The position numbers and the translations under genes were made by a program. Positions 11,633 through 23,290 of a stretch of DNA of 64,000 nucleotides are shown here, piece after piece. Numbering within the stretch: the stretch's first letter is position 1; each line of letters starts with the position of its first letter. The notes beneath the pieces are model-generated. The model had not been told where the DNA came from and made no database searches. It was given only the letters and a program-made list of their open reading frames with translations. Origin of the DNA: Polytrichum commune (Eukaryota > Streptophyta > Polytrichopsida > Polytrichales > Polytrichaceae); contig OX485807.1 in the NCBI GenBank assembly GCA_950295325.1, forward strand, positions 22,043,666-22,107,665. Reading direction: 5' to 3'.

Positions 11633-14032
11633 ATGGCATCATCATCATCAGCGGTGAATGGCAAGTTGCCCTACATAACCCACCGCATGGTGAAGACAAA
11701 TGGCATCAACATGCACATAGTGGAGCAAGGCACAGGGCCAATGCTACTCCTCCTGCATGGATTCCCAGAGTTTTGGTACTCGTGGCGCTTCCAAATCCCC
11801 GTGTTGGCCGATGCGGGTTATCATGTGGTGGCACCAGACCTTCGTGGCTATGGCGACACGGACGCACCCAGAAGTGCGGAGCTCTACACAAGCTTCCACC
11901 TGGTGGGCGACCTGGTGGGCCTTGTGGATGCTGTTGCTGGAGAGAATCAGAATCACAAGGGCAAGGGCGTCTTCATTGTTGCACATGACTGGGGCGCCGT
12001 GGTGGCATGGGATTTTTGCCTCTTTCGCCCAGATCTTGTGAAAGCCATGGTCATTCTCAGTGTGCCCTTCTTTCCTCGCTCACCTCAAGGCAGTGCCATC
12101 AAGGCTTACCGGGAGACGCTGGGCGAAGGATTTTACATGTGCAGGTCTGTTTGTTTCTGCTCTCTATTCTCATATGTTTGTTGATGTAAAGTGGGTGTTA
12201 TTCAGTTAGTTTTTCTTGTTCTCCATCTCCTATTGATCAGATTTATGTCTTGAAATTTGTGTTCTATAAGCAAATCTATAATGAGCCATCAACAAAAATC
12301 GGATTGAAAATTGGACCTTGCATAAGTTAGTTATGGTTTTTGGAAGTGCATGTGTGTTGATACCTTAAATGAATGCATGTAGTCCCCTCAATTGTCTTGA
12401 CTATTGAGTGTGGAGTAGTCAATAAAATGTGAAGATGTAGTCCAATCTCTTTCAAACATGCAACTTTATGGTGTCTATTCTTAGATCCAGACCTAACCAC
12501 ACACCATAAAATGGTAGGTGGCTAATTAAGAAAAGCAACCAAATAACACCTTCATACCTTGTCAGATGTGGTGAGATGGGTTAATTTTTTCATTCATTTT
12601 TTATAAGCGGGGTCGTGGAAGTGGAGAAACAACAATCTCCTGTTGTTTGACGAACTGTTTGTTGGTTCAATTAACCATGTGAACTTCACATTAACAGGAA
12701 GCAGCAACAATGTCACTTGCAGGTAACCTTGAACTGACACGTGGATAATAACAATCCGCTGTTGTTCCTCAGTTCATTTAACCATTTGAACTTCACAGGG
12801 GGAGGAGGGAGCGTCACTTGCAAGTGAATTAGGGAGTACTTCAATTTTGTCATGATATAACGCAGATCCTTCTTTTGCTAAATCTTTTGTGGCATGGGAG
12901 AGGACACTAGTGCTAATATATCAAGTTTTGAAACGGGTCATTTCTGTATCATGGTTATTGTCGAATATCTCTCAATTACACTTAAGGCTACTGACCAATA
13001 CACCTCAAGTAGTTAACCTAATCAGATCATTAGTCAAGAAGGAGCTCCTCCCTCAGAAGTTTCATGCCATCTTTCCTATCTGCTTTCCAAGCCAGGCTTT
13101 TGGTGTGGCTTGGGCAGAAGCAGGTACAGTCGAAATACCTTTGATGCGCTCTTTCAAACAACTGAACATAGTTCTTTATATTAGAATGACTTATTTCTCT
13201 ACTGGGTCTTATTGGAAATTGAAAGAGGATTTTGACAATTGAATCCTGCATGAATTTTCAAAGTGTTGTCTATAAGTGTAACTCAATAATTGACCCTACA
13301 CTCACAGCCTTCATGTACATATTTGTAATCAATGTCTAGGTTAAGGATTGCTTTTTGGTCAAAATATAGGGATCGCTTTTGGGCCAAGGTTTTCCTACCA
13401 CATGTTGCAGAAGCAAATTCAGTACTCACACACAATGGGTGTGCTGATTCCACATTACGATTCTACAGAGAGAGTTTTACTCTTTTGACACAAGTTTGTT
13501 GAATGTATGCTATTTTTGCAGATTTCAGAAACCTGGCCGGGCAGAACGAGATTTTGCTCGAATAGGATCAACAGCCACACTTTCAAAGCTGCTCTTTCCA
13601 GCAAAGACCAACATGATTGCTCCAAAGGATAAAGAATTGATGGATGCCATCCCCATGCCAAAGAAACTACCTCCATGGATTACCGACACTGACCTACGAT
13701 TCTATGCAGAGGTTTACGAAAAATCTGGGTTCACAGGCTCTTTAAATCTTTACCGTGCCATGGACCGGTCATGGGAGCTCAAAGCGCCCTGGACAAACGT
13801 TGGGGTGCAAACACCGGCTTTATTTGTTGCAGGTGACAAGGACCTGGTCATGGGTTTTCCAGGTGTCAAGGCACATGTTAGCAAGAAGATGAAGTCATTT
13901 GTGCCGAATTTGAAGGAGGTTGTGTTTCTGAAAGGTGGGCATTTTATACAACAAGAACAGCCTGCAAGAATAAATGAGTTGATCACCGCCTATTTCCAGG
14001 AGCAAACTCTTGCAACGAGCTCCAAACTGTAA
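11633..14032 (+). CDS. Soluble epoxide hydrolase (alpha/beta-hydrolase), 2 exons, 340 aa
   Basis: Hydrolyses epoxides to vicinal diols through an alkyl-enzyme ester. In plants the family acts on fatty-acid epoxides in the cytosol or peroxisome, in cutin synthesis and defence. Exon 1 is 11633-12144 and exon 2 is 13522-14032, joined within an Arg codon by a GT-AG intron of 1,377 bp, giving 340 aa, close to plant sEHs. Visible landmarks: oxyanion-hole HGFPEFWYSW, the nucleophile Asp119 in HDWGA, lid tyrosines Tyr168 (FYMCR) and Tyr248 (LNLYR), acid Asp278 (GDKDLV) and base His311 (GGHF). Every catalytic residue is present, so the gene looks functional. ATG at 11633 is chosen; an in-frame TTG five codons earlier is not a eukaryotic start. 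No signal peptide is obvious. The intron contains a dispersed repeat also seen at 22-23 kb. Assignment rests on motif recognition, not on a search. Confidence 0.93.
12355..12965. repeat. Dispersed repeat inside the epoxide hydrolase intron
   Basis: Shares blocks in the same order and strand with 22030-23290: TAGTCCAATCTCTTT, TTTATGGTGT, a TAGGTG-CAATTAA-like block, TTAACCATGTGA, ACGTGGATAA or a variant, and ATCAAGTTTTGAA. The copy at 22 kb has several hundred extra bases in the middle. No frame or terminal structure identifies the family. Confidence 0.6.
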
Positions 14033-15669
14033 AAGTTTTATCAGCTCCTTATACTTCCCGATACAACAGCCTGCATTTGTTGTTCAACTATCCCTTATGT
14101 TACAATGTTCACAGTTCCCTTGACAGTGAGTTCCTTTTCCTCCTACATCACAAGGATCAAATCATTGGGATGTGAGTGTATTCCACGATTCCAGCCTATG
14201 GACGAAGTGCAAGCTGGAGGATTTGGGGCTCATCAATTCTCCCATTAAAGGGAATAGAATGAGTATTAGGGAACAAGCTCAGTAGGCAAAAGATTCATCT
14301 CGGTGCATTTGAAAATGCATGATGCATTCCACAAATTTTTAGGAATTTGGGATAGATCAGAAGTTGGTCAACCATCCTCCAACTGTTTAATTATCTTAGT
14401 AATGTTCATTTTAAAGAAAGAGAGACCTTGCACCTTATAAACTAGGTGATGGTTGCAGGGAGCCTTGTCACGAGCCATGGAAATGGTGAGGTAGATTTTG
14501 GGTGCCTACTACAATTGTTGGCAAGGTGATACGTGCCCATTGCCAGACGTTGTGGGCAGGTTATGATAGGGACATCAATAACGGATGATAACGTGCCTCC
14601 TTGTATCCAATCAGTAATAGACATGTCAGGAAAATCACTTGGCCTGACCACTACGAGTGGAGGTGGTTCTTTGAATAGTCAGCCCTGTCAGAAGTGGTTT
14701 GGTGGCATGCCATTGGAGAAACATGAAGACCTTCACTCCCATCCTCCATTCAGGTTGATTTTCAGTGGAGCTTGCAAATGTATTTGAGGTTAGCCTGCCA
14801 CTTTATTTGACTCTGCTTCACTTTCATAGTCAAAGTTGTGCTATTGATGAAGGCTACATTAATTCTCTACAATGCACATTGATTTTCAACCCATGCTGAA
14901 TTTCTACCTCAAAATTAGTGTGGGCCACATTAATTACTTTCCTTAGGATATTGATGTGGGTGAGCATCTTACTTTATGCTACTCTTGTCCTTGAACCAAT
15001 GCTCAAAGGTTTTTCGTGGGAAGTCTCCAGGAAGACTTAGGGGACTTAGGGGAAGACCTGGGTCTTGGGCCCACATTATTTCCACCATGTCTAGACAATT
15101 GGCCCACTTTAATTATTCCCACATCAAATTTTTCACCCACACTAATAGGACGATTTAGTGTAGTTGTTGGGGAGGTCAGAAAGGGCTTGATTTGTCAAGT
15201 TTAGCCAAATGGAAGTCATCAGATAAGTATGTCAAACTGGAGTATTCTGACTCCACAAATTGCATACTTCAATGGAAAGAGGGAGGCTGGGCTGCCTAAG
15301 TTCTCTTTAGAAATGAATGGGGACAACCGACTGCTAGTTACAGATGAACTAGTTGAGTTTGAGAAATAATCAGTTGAAGTTCAAGACTTCAGATAAATTA
15401 CCAATCATTTTAGAGGAACTTAGAGAACATACCTCAAATCAAGAAAGAAAACCAGAAAGATCTCAACATGTAACCGGTTGGACTTGGAAACACTAGGATC
15501 TTGATTGATTATGCCCAAAAACCTTCCTGGACACTGCTCTTCAAGTGCCTCTAGAAAGTCAAGTCATGTCTAAACTTCATCTGTATAGCTGACTTCACTT
15601 TTACCTCCATCACGCATGTAGTTAAGTCTATGGTGTTCACACTGGCCATGGGAAATTATTGCATACGAG
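14033..15669. other. Spacer downstream of the epoxide hydrolase
   Basis: 3' flank, then unremarkable sequence. Frames are all under 90 codons and unlike known proteins. Confidence 0.5.
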
Positions 15670-15671
15670 TA

Positions 15672-15984
15672 AGGTAGCGGGGCACATTCCCGCTCGAATT
15701 TCAGATTGGCATGTTCATTGGGGAGTTATTAAGGGGGAATCAATCTTGGAAGATGTGCAAAGTACATTGAAAATTGGACCAATTGGAATAATTAATTTTG
15801 GATTAATATTGAATTAGTTATGAATTTTGGAAGGAGAACTCATAGGGGTACCCAAAACCACTCACCCCAAAAATGTACACCATGATTACATAGAAATTTG
15901 AGGTTGGAAGCTATAATGTACCTCTTGTTTGGATAGGTCTAGTGAGCGGTTTAAGGACCCGAGTGGGAATGTGCCCCGCTACCT
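15672..15984. mobile_element. MITE, 313 bp, with TA target duplication
   Basis: Terminal inverted repeats of about 25 bp with one mismatch: AGGTAGCGGGGCACATTCCC at the left and its reverse complement at the right end. Each end is bordered by TA (15670-15671 and 15985-15986), the target duplication typical of the Tc1/mariner superfamily (Stowaway-like). The interior codes for nothing, so it is non-autonomous. The near-identical TIRs suggest it is fairly young. The superfamily is inferred from the TA alone. Confidence 0.75.
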
Positions 15985-16040
15985 TAACTCTCATCCATTT
16001 AGACTGAAACTTCCCACTCAAGTTTTTGGCATAATTTACT

Positions 16041-16228
16041 TTCCAGGATACTTTACCAAAGTCTTACAGTCAAAATCGGGCTCTCTGTTTAATCATCACC
16101 ATACTCATCTGTTAATCACTGCCTTATTAATACGAAGTTGTATAATTTGTTATTGATCACTTTCCGCATCCAAGCAACCTGTTGAAGAATGGTTGATGAC
16201 TGTAAGACTTTGGTAAAGTATCCTGGAA
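16041..16228. repeat. Perfect 32-bp inverted repeat, 124-bp spacer
   Basis: Arm 16041-16072 (starting TTCCAGGATACTTTACCAAA) is the exact reverse complement of 16197-16228. Transcribed from either strand this would fold into a 188-nt hairpin with 32 uninterrupted base pairs. It could be a young MIRNA-like foldback or a small MITE. No target-site duplication is visible at the outer edges. Confidence 0.85.
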
Positions 16229-18100
16229 TGAAAACCTTGTGCCACTTCCAAGAGTATTGATGAATATTTAATGGAAGAGAAGATTGGTGCATGCATGCTT
16301 CTAGTCAGTTGGCAATCTCTTTTTCCCCTCTCGCAGCTTGATTCACCAGCACCAGGCAGTCCCCCTCTTCCATGCCAAAAAGATCTAGCAAAGGGGGGAA
16401 GAAAGCAAGGGATCCGTGTCATGACAAAAGTGAAGTATTTCCTAGCTGCACAACTCATGTGCAGACTTGTGCTTGCACAAGTGCAAAGGAGTTCTTCTCT
16501 TGAAGAAGGTTGTTATTCAATTGCCTATTGATTCTCAGACATCTTAAAGTGTGCAATACTAACCAAGTGGGTTGCTTTCATTCTCTAGCATCTAAATGTT
16601 GTGATGACTTACCTATTTGGTGGTCACTTTACATACTCAAGCATCTAATATGTGTTGTGATGATTGAGCTACTTGGAAGTTTACTTCCCTTGCGTGCTAT
16701 GGACAATTATCCAGATGTTGATATTTAATGCTTGAAACATGCAAGTGGTGCTTCCTCCCTGTCATTCACTTGAGTAAACGAGCCGCTAGGGGCCAAAGGC
16801 CCACCGCTGGTGGGAGAAGAAGTCCGCAAGGAAGTTGGCAAAGTAGAGAGTTTGTTTGGGTAATAGGTATTGATGCTTACACCAAAGAAATCATCAAAAC
16901 AACTACAAAACAATATGGAATTGTTTCACCTTTGTTCTTGGTATTGAAATCTGGCCCCCACAATGCTATCTAGCAAACCATGTTATTGCAATAATCTTTC
17001 ATTAGCCTTCTGAATTTCAGATACAATGAGAATGTACACGAGGCATCTTATCTTTGTGTACATAGGTTGCCAACTGCGAAATAAAGATAGGATACAAGAC
17101 CTCCAAATCAACCCAAATACACCTAATTAGAGCAACCGAGTAGCAGAAGCAAAGTACACATCAGCTTGAACAAAACAATTGGTCGCAGCAAGCTAAAAAA
17201 TTCATAGCTGCACTATGGTTTCTAGTCTTCAGACTTGTATCTCAAAAGCAAATGCCAGTAAACCATTTTCCTGCCATGATTGCTCCGAACTCCACCCAGA
17301 ACATATGTAGGAAATCAAAGACATGCTTCACACAAAAATTAACATTAACCACATATAGTTACACCTGTACAACTTAACTCCCCAATATGTAAGAATTTGC
17401 CTGATATTTATCTACAGGATCATAGATAACTTTAATGTAGTGATCCAAGATATCCATTGACATAGTTGGCAACCGATGGACGGCATGAGGTCCAATATTT
17501 ATCTTACTGTAGGGCGGCAGGCAGTAAAAAGATCAATTTTAGGAGGCCACGAGGTTTTTGGCCAGCTGCCAGTTGCTAGCAAGGCCACTGCACCCCATTC
17601 TCAATAAATGTTGGATGACAAACAAACGCTCTTACTAAGATCTGTGCATCCTTTAGTGGTCACACTTGATATTACTTTGGCCACTATACATCCAGTGTTC
17701 CAAGATTGAAGTCTTCAATGCCCTTCAAACATGATTTGGCCCTTCAAAATATACCTTTTTCAAAACAACCCCAAATTGGAAATGAAGACGTCACTTGAAG
17801 TCTTCATTATAATATGTCTGCCACAAGAACCAACAAGCATAGGGCATTGTCACTACAAGAAGTAGAGTTAGATGGTTGATTCTTAATTCTTTACATTGTA
17901 TTGCAAACATGTACCATATAATTCATGCACAAGTTCAATATGAGTTTTGTATTTCATTTCTATATTCTTGAATTACCGTCTTGGATTTGAACCCTTGAAC
18001 TGTAGAGTTGAAATATTAGATCCCTTCAAAATGAAATTCATATGAGGGCTTCAATCTTGAACATTATATAGATCCCCACATCACTTAGCAAAGAAACAAT
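16229..18100. other. Spacer with no recognised gene
   Basis: No frame over 100 codons resembles a known protein, and I see no repeat structure beyond short matches. Confidence 0.45.
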
Positions 18101-18173
18101 GATAACTAGACTATCCACCATCAACGTTAAAAATGTACAGGGAAAGGCCTTGATGGAGGATAGTCTAGTTATC
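18101..18173. repeat. Short hairpin with 24-bp arms
   Basis: Arms 18101-18124 and 18150-18173 (GATAACTAGACTATCC on the left) pair with one mismatch across a 25-base loop. A direct repeat, ATCAACGTTAAAAATGTAC or a near copy, starts in the left arm and again at the right-arm end. It is too small for most MITEs. A hairpin RNA or a local inversion-duplication are the options. Confidence 0.75.
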
Positions 18174-18356
18174 AACGTTTAAAATGTACCCTTATACCAA
18201 ATATACATTGTGTTAAACTTGGTGGAACTTGTTCCTAATATTGACACAAGGGACTCTTCTGAGTACTGCTGCATTATTATTCTTGCAGTATGGTGATGAC
18301 AAAAGAAACCACCTTGCGATTCTCAATACTGTCCTTGAATGTGAAAGAGTACTCAC

Positions 18357-18590
18357 CTCTGCCTCCATCATGATTGCATCTCCTTTGCGACCAGGAGTTC
18401 GTTGAGAAGTTGGCAATGGAGTCATCCCAAGCAGAGTTCGAGAGTAGTTGGAGAGCAATGCTCGGGTTACACCACTGTCCTCCTCTGGTCCAGCTTCACC
18501 AACAATACAATCTCTAGCGTAACCCCTCTTTGCAATCTCTTCTACCAGACTTCGGAGCTGTCCAAAAGAGTCTCTTCTTAAACCCTAACC
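18357..18590 (-). pseudogene. CDC5 (MYB-type spliceosome/NTC protein) exon fragment
   Basis: The minus-strand frame reads LVEEIAKRGYARD, then EDSGVTRALLSNYSRTLLGM, then TPLPTSQRTPGRKGDAIMME and AE, ending at a GT donor (GAG|GTGAGT). It closely follows the plant CDC5 segment ELEEIAKMGY...TRALLANYSQTP...MTPLRTPQRTP...KGDAIMMEAE. CDC5 is a core subunit of the NineTeen complex. Only this piece is convincing. Upstream, a weaker match (KKRLFWTAPKS against the KRSKLMLPAPQIS region) is in a shifted frame, and I found neither the MYB repeats nor the exon that should follow. Conserved TP motifs have changed (QRTP is kept, but LPTS replaces LRTP and RTLL replaces QTPR). The retained donor argues against an mRNA-derived copy. 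It is most likely a decayed duplicate, though an exon captured by another gene is possible. Confidence 0.75.
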
Positions 18591-19218
18591 TTACTATGGC
18601 CTCAAGAGTTTCTTCCTGAGTGGCGAAGGAAAGGTTCTATGATCTATGAAGGATGTACATTTCTGGCCCAGAAGTATATAGCATTTTTTCTAGATTGAAA
18701 ACGGTAAAGGGCTTGATGGAGTCATCATCTTTGAACTAGGCAACAGAGAAGGGCTACACAAATAAGTGCGGCCAGATTGAGGTTCTTCAAAGCCTTTGAT
18801 TGAAAGATTTGCAACTCTCTATTATAGGCAGTATTAGAACACATCATTCTGCAAAATTTACAGTTGCACAATGAGTTTTTAGATTACTTTTGTACCAAAA
18901 ATTGGGTGATTTAGGTGTTCAAATGGAATTGTTTTTTGCATGTTGCCATTGTCATGTTGCCTTGCTGAGCTATTCTGTTGCAGATAGCAATTGCTCTTAG
19001 TGGTAACCACACACACTATGTATGTCAACACATTCAAGTTGATGGATGCCTGAAATATTCTCACAATTTTTGGTCCTATATACACTTATACTAGTAGTCA
19101 TTACGATTTCTGTCCTTTAGGTGTCTAGTGAGGACCAGACGATCTATTAATATGGCATGTTGATAGGGCCACTCACATTCCAGACACAGATTTCATTCAC
19201 ATTGTCTTGGTCCTCTTT
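18591..19218. other. Interval between the CDC5 fragment and REV7
   Basis: Probably the 3' untranslated flank of REV7 plus decayed sequence. No frame is recognised. Confidence 0.4.
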
Positions 19219-20985
19219 TCAGTTTCTATTTGATGGTTCTTCAACAGGATGCTCAACATACAACTGCAAGTCCAAAATCTCACTTTGCATTGACTTGATG
19301 GTTGAGATTGTGAAACCCTGATGCCATCCTTCGCTATCAGCTGGTATCCAGAACTGCCCTTTGTTGGTAATGTCTGTGGAGAGTTCTTTCATGTACGCAA
19401 CAAGCTCCCAGGAACAATCTGCCACAAGTTTGTAAGTAGGATCTATCAGATTCAGCTAGTACTCAACAAATCACTTCCCCCATTCAACATCGGCAAAGCA
19501 GTAGACCACATGAGTCTCACATGATCGTCATAGCACATAATACCCTTGTAAGTGTCAAGGTTAGGTCAACAGTTACAGATAGAGGTAACCAGTAAACCAT
19601 GAAAAAAGGCACAAGGCTTTTGGAGTGTTAAGGTCCAGTAAATACTGTGAATGAGCCGAAGACATGAATCAAAAGTAGGGAATACAGACCCGACGCTATA
19701 ACAAAGAAGCCCTCAGATATGCAATACTCTGCCACAGTGGGTGTGTACAAGTATGGTGGGTGCACAATTCGAATAGTCTCTCCAGATGGCCACTCCCTTA
19801 GCCAAAAACTGGCTTAGCTCAGACTGTCTCAAATCTGAAGTGTTCGATTCGAAGTTGCCCCCGGTAGAGAGTTCCTCTGTTGACCTATCTATCAAAACTT
19901 TATCTTATCTTAACTTGAATCCTTCGAAAGGAAGGTCTTTGGAGAAACTAGTAAAATTGTCTTCCCTATTAAAACTACTAAACTACCTGGTTAACATAGA
20001 GGTACATGAATCAAAGTGATAGCACATAATCATGGAAAACAAATAAATAATAATGGTGATTGAAGCTTTAAGATGGTGCTATTTTACCAGAGGGTATGGA
20101 AGGCGAGAGCAATGGGCTGCAGACAGACAGTTTGAGCAGGAAGCCTCGCAGGGCAAATTCAAGATGTTGTGCTGGCACGCCTGCCTTTGAAAGCTGTTTC
20201 AAGGATACCTTGAACACAAAATTCTCTACGGGTATGTGATTGGAATCTATAACCAGAAGGGCGACCTTCTCCACAACACCCTGTCCAAGACATGGCATTA
20301 GTATCATCACTGCTCATTTAAATTGGTGACCTTCAAGTGCGGAATGCAAATAGAAGCAACAAAGGCGACCTGAATGTGAACCCTAGCCGTCTCGTAACGA
20401 GCTACGAGATTATTTTTCACAGAACATCAGCAATTTGCAGGATAAAAAGAAGAATGATGACGTACTTGCTGGATGTGGGAGTGAAGGTTTGTAACGGCGG
20501 AATGGATGTACTCCCTCAGATCCGGGTGACGAGCCCACTGCACCGGAACATTGAAGTGCCGTCGCCTTTCAAAAGTTTCTACACAGAGTCACGCATGGAT
20601 CTGAGCACAATTCGCTACACAACTCCTCCTACCTGTACTTTCTACAATAGAATTCTACATAAGTCGTTTCCAATGTCACCCCGTGTCTATGGAAAATTTC
20701 CTGACTAGGAAAGAGACAACAAACTTTGACCCACAATCGTCAAGCGAGAGAAGATACCTGGAGGATAAAGCTCTCTGATGCACAACAACTGATGAATGAC
20801 GACCTCCAGAAATTCGCAAACAAGCCCTGCAACTTCTCCTGCAACTCACCACCGAAAGCTGAATGATTGAATACCGAATAGTTGTGGGATCTCCACAATC
20901 CAGATTGAAATGCCTAAAAGCTCAAGAAACCCAACATGATTTGTTGGCACCCCGTACCTGGTTCAGAGAGACGAACAACCTCCAT
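19219..20985 (-). CDS. REV7: REV7/MAD2B HORMA-domain protein (DNA polymerase zeta subunit), 5 exons, 204 aa
   Basis: REV7 (MAD2L2) is the HORMA-domain adaptor that binds REV3 and REV1 in translesion synthesis in the nucleus. Exons on the minus strand: 20985-20958, 20838-20758, 20578-20466, 20280-20088 and 19418-19219. All junctions are GT-AG and the phases agree, giving 204 aa (human about 211). Recognisable blocks: LVCEFLEVVIHQLLCIRELYP at about 15-35, ERRRHFNVPVQWARHPDLRE then YIHSAV, VEKVALLVIDSNHIPVENFV then FKVS, and near the C-terminus QFWIPADSEGWHQGF and IKSMQSEILDLQLYVEHP, matching the safety-belt region. The first exon codes only nine residues plus one base; its ATG is the first in the leader with a usable donor, so the start is inferred. 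A telo-box (AAACCCTAA, 21042-21050) lies 57 bp upstream, as in many plant replication and translation genes. Not visible as one frame because of the introns. Confidence 0.9.
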
Positions 20986-21041
20986 TTGTCCTCTACCGGA
21001 ATTGTGCTCCCCGATACAGGCCCTGCATTTAGATCATCCCA

Positions 21042-21050
21042 AAACCCTAA
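21042..21050. promoter_or_regulatory. Telo-box upstream of REV7
   Basis: AAACCCTAA lies 57 bp before the REV7 start codon, with a second ACCCTAA-type motif near 21222. Telo-boxes are known in plant promoters of proliferation-linked genes. Its role here is inference. Confidence 0.4.
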
Positions 21051-22029
21051 ATCCTACTTTCCATTATACCACCCGACACGCAATTTTGAGTGAATAGAGT
21101 ACAATGAAAATGGGTTTCATATCCTGGAACGATGACAAAGATAGGAGAACTCTGATACTCCACGAATTGTAGCAATGTGCATTTTTTTTGTCGTGGGATC
21201 AAGAGACAATAGGCCCATAACCCTAATTTACTTCATTCCACAACGATGAGGGAATTTCAAATCAACGCACTATCAATAGGAGAGTTTCTTCCTCGCTTCT
21301 AATGGCCCCAATATTAAAAAAAAAATCATATCTCACATTTAGGAGGATCTCTGATTGAGAAACCTCTCTAATGGGAAAAAAACCAGTTTGGCAAGTTAGG
21401 TGAATTGAGGTGAAAAAACATGAAGTACTAATTATTGAGCTACAAATTCAATTAGGTTGCCTTCTTCTGGCACACCACACCCACAGCCGGCCATTGGAGC
21501 AACTTGGAGTTAGGATCGAAGTGGAGTTCATAAACGAACGCAGATCTTGGTGTATTGAAATGCACCCAAGCAAGGTAATTACCGAAAGCTCAAGGATCAA
21601 ACCATAAAAAGCCAACAATGAAAGACCCTCATGCTCAAGCCATGCACACAGATAAAAAAAACCAAGAATTCCGAAATTGGGTGCAGGTCTTACATGATGT
21701 GGGTGTAGATCCCACCAAAGGTTGATCTACTTCAAAACACCTCTCCTTGCTCCTGCTGCCTAGAACACCAAACCTTGCTCCTCCAGCTACACAAGTAGAT
21801 GTGCACAACCCATGGAAGCTTTAACCCCTCACAACTTGGCCAATGCAGTGTACATTCCCCTTGGAGCTCACTTTGTAAAGTTTATGTTTATATACATCCC
21901 CGGCAGTATCCTTTTTTTCTGCACAAGTACATGGCCTCTGTCATTGAATAGGCCGTGTTCACACCCTCTTCTAGATAATCAACGGATAACTCTATTATCA
22001 AAATGAAATATTCTCATGCTCATTAAATG
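21051..22029. other. REV7 upstream region
   Basis: Contains probable promoter sequence. No coding frame is recognised. Confidence 0.4.
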
Positions 22030-23290
22030 GTTGTATAGGTCTCATAATGGTCATATGTGGTATGTCGACTATTGAGTTTACAACGGTTATCATATTTTGA
22101 AAGCATAGTCCAATCTCTTTTAAACACATGTATTTATGGTGTTTGTTCTTGGAGACACACCTAACTACATACCACTCAAATGTAGGTGTCCAATTAAAAT
22201 AAGTGACCGAATTAGGTACATCTACTTTAGCCCAAGACTGAGAGGCCTATTCTTGGGCTTTCCTTGAGCCTGAAGGCATCATACGTAGGTAGGTGTATGA
22301 AGTTACTTGCTATTAATTTGAGTTGTTGATGTCAAAAGTAACTAAGGTCAACAATTGTAAGCTCAAAGAAATGGGCCTTCTCATTGGTGAGGACTTCTTA
22401 TGCATGATTCTTCACTCAAGTCCACTTTACATTTGAGCTTTTAACTTCAAAACTTGAACAACTTATTGTGCTCACAATGGTAGATGGTGTTTTCATGCAT
22501 TCCACATGGATAGATAGAAACACTAGCCTTGATTGAGGCAACTACGAATGAAGAGTCACTTCGCCCATGAGCTACTACCACCTTACAGTGGTTGGCATTT
22601 ATTATGCATTTTGAATGGAAATAGAACCAAAGCAAGTAAACCACTACCACAATCACAACCACCCTAGTTTAAATGACCCTTGAGTCACCAATTCAAAGTG
22701 CCTAGTCCACATCATCTGCTAAAACCTTTTCTTGGATGAATTTGCAATGGATCCTAATGTGAGATGGGGGGCTTCCATTAATTGAAGCACTGGAAGCTGA
22801 GAAAAATCAAAATCAAAATAATATATCCTATTGGTTGTCGGTTTATTTAACCATGTGATTCACCATGGGGAGGAAGCACCACTTATAGGTCAACTTTCAC
22901 TGGTATGTGGATAATTGTGAGTACAATGTAGGACAATGATTCTCAAGTAGGTTAATCATTGCAAGACTCATAAGATGCTTGAGACCAGGAAGGTAGCCGG
23001 CAAGTAGGTCAATCATCCCAACACTTGGATGCTTGAAGATTAGAAAGGCAATGGTGCACACGCATGTGAAAGAGCACCCTTCTTCAAGAGGATTGCTTTG
23101 TATGAATTATGCAATCACAAGTTTGCACTTGAACTATGTGGACAGGGATACTTCACTTTATGTCGTGATGTGAATCACTTGTTTTTTTTCCCCTTTTGCC
23201 AAATCTTCTTGGCATGGAAGAGGGGTGGTGTGGTGATGAATCAAGTTTTGAAGACAGTTGCTAGTTCTCTTTCTGGAGTTCTTCAGTACT
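22030..23290. repeat. Second copy of the dispersed repeat found in the epoxide hydrolase intron
   Basis: Blocks TAGTCCAATCTCTTTTAAAC, TTTATGGTGTTTGTTCTT, TAGGTGTCCAATTAA, TTAACCATGTGATTC and ATCAAGTTTTGAAG occur in the same order as in 12355-12965. About 550 bp in the middle (roughly 22210-22790) has no counterpart there. No epoxide hydrolase exon accompanies it, so this is a repeat family and not a duplicated gene. Confidence 0.55.

Noticed and set aside
12889-13242. 117-codon frame between the epoxide hydrolase exons
   Set aside because: It lies within the intron and overlaps a dispersed repeat; exon joining across it restores the conserved protein without using it.
22030-23290. Duplicated epoxide hydrolase pseudogene
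   Set aside because: Only intron-type sequence is shared; neither exon nor any catalytic motif can be found here.
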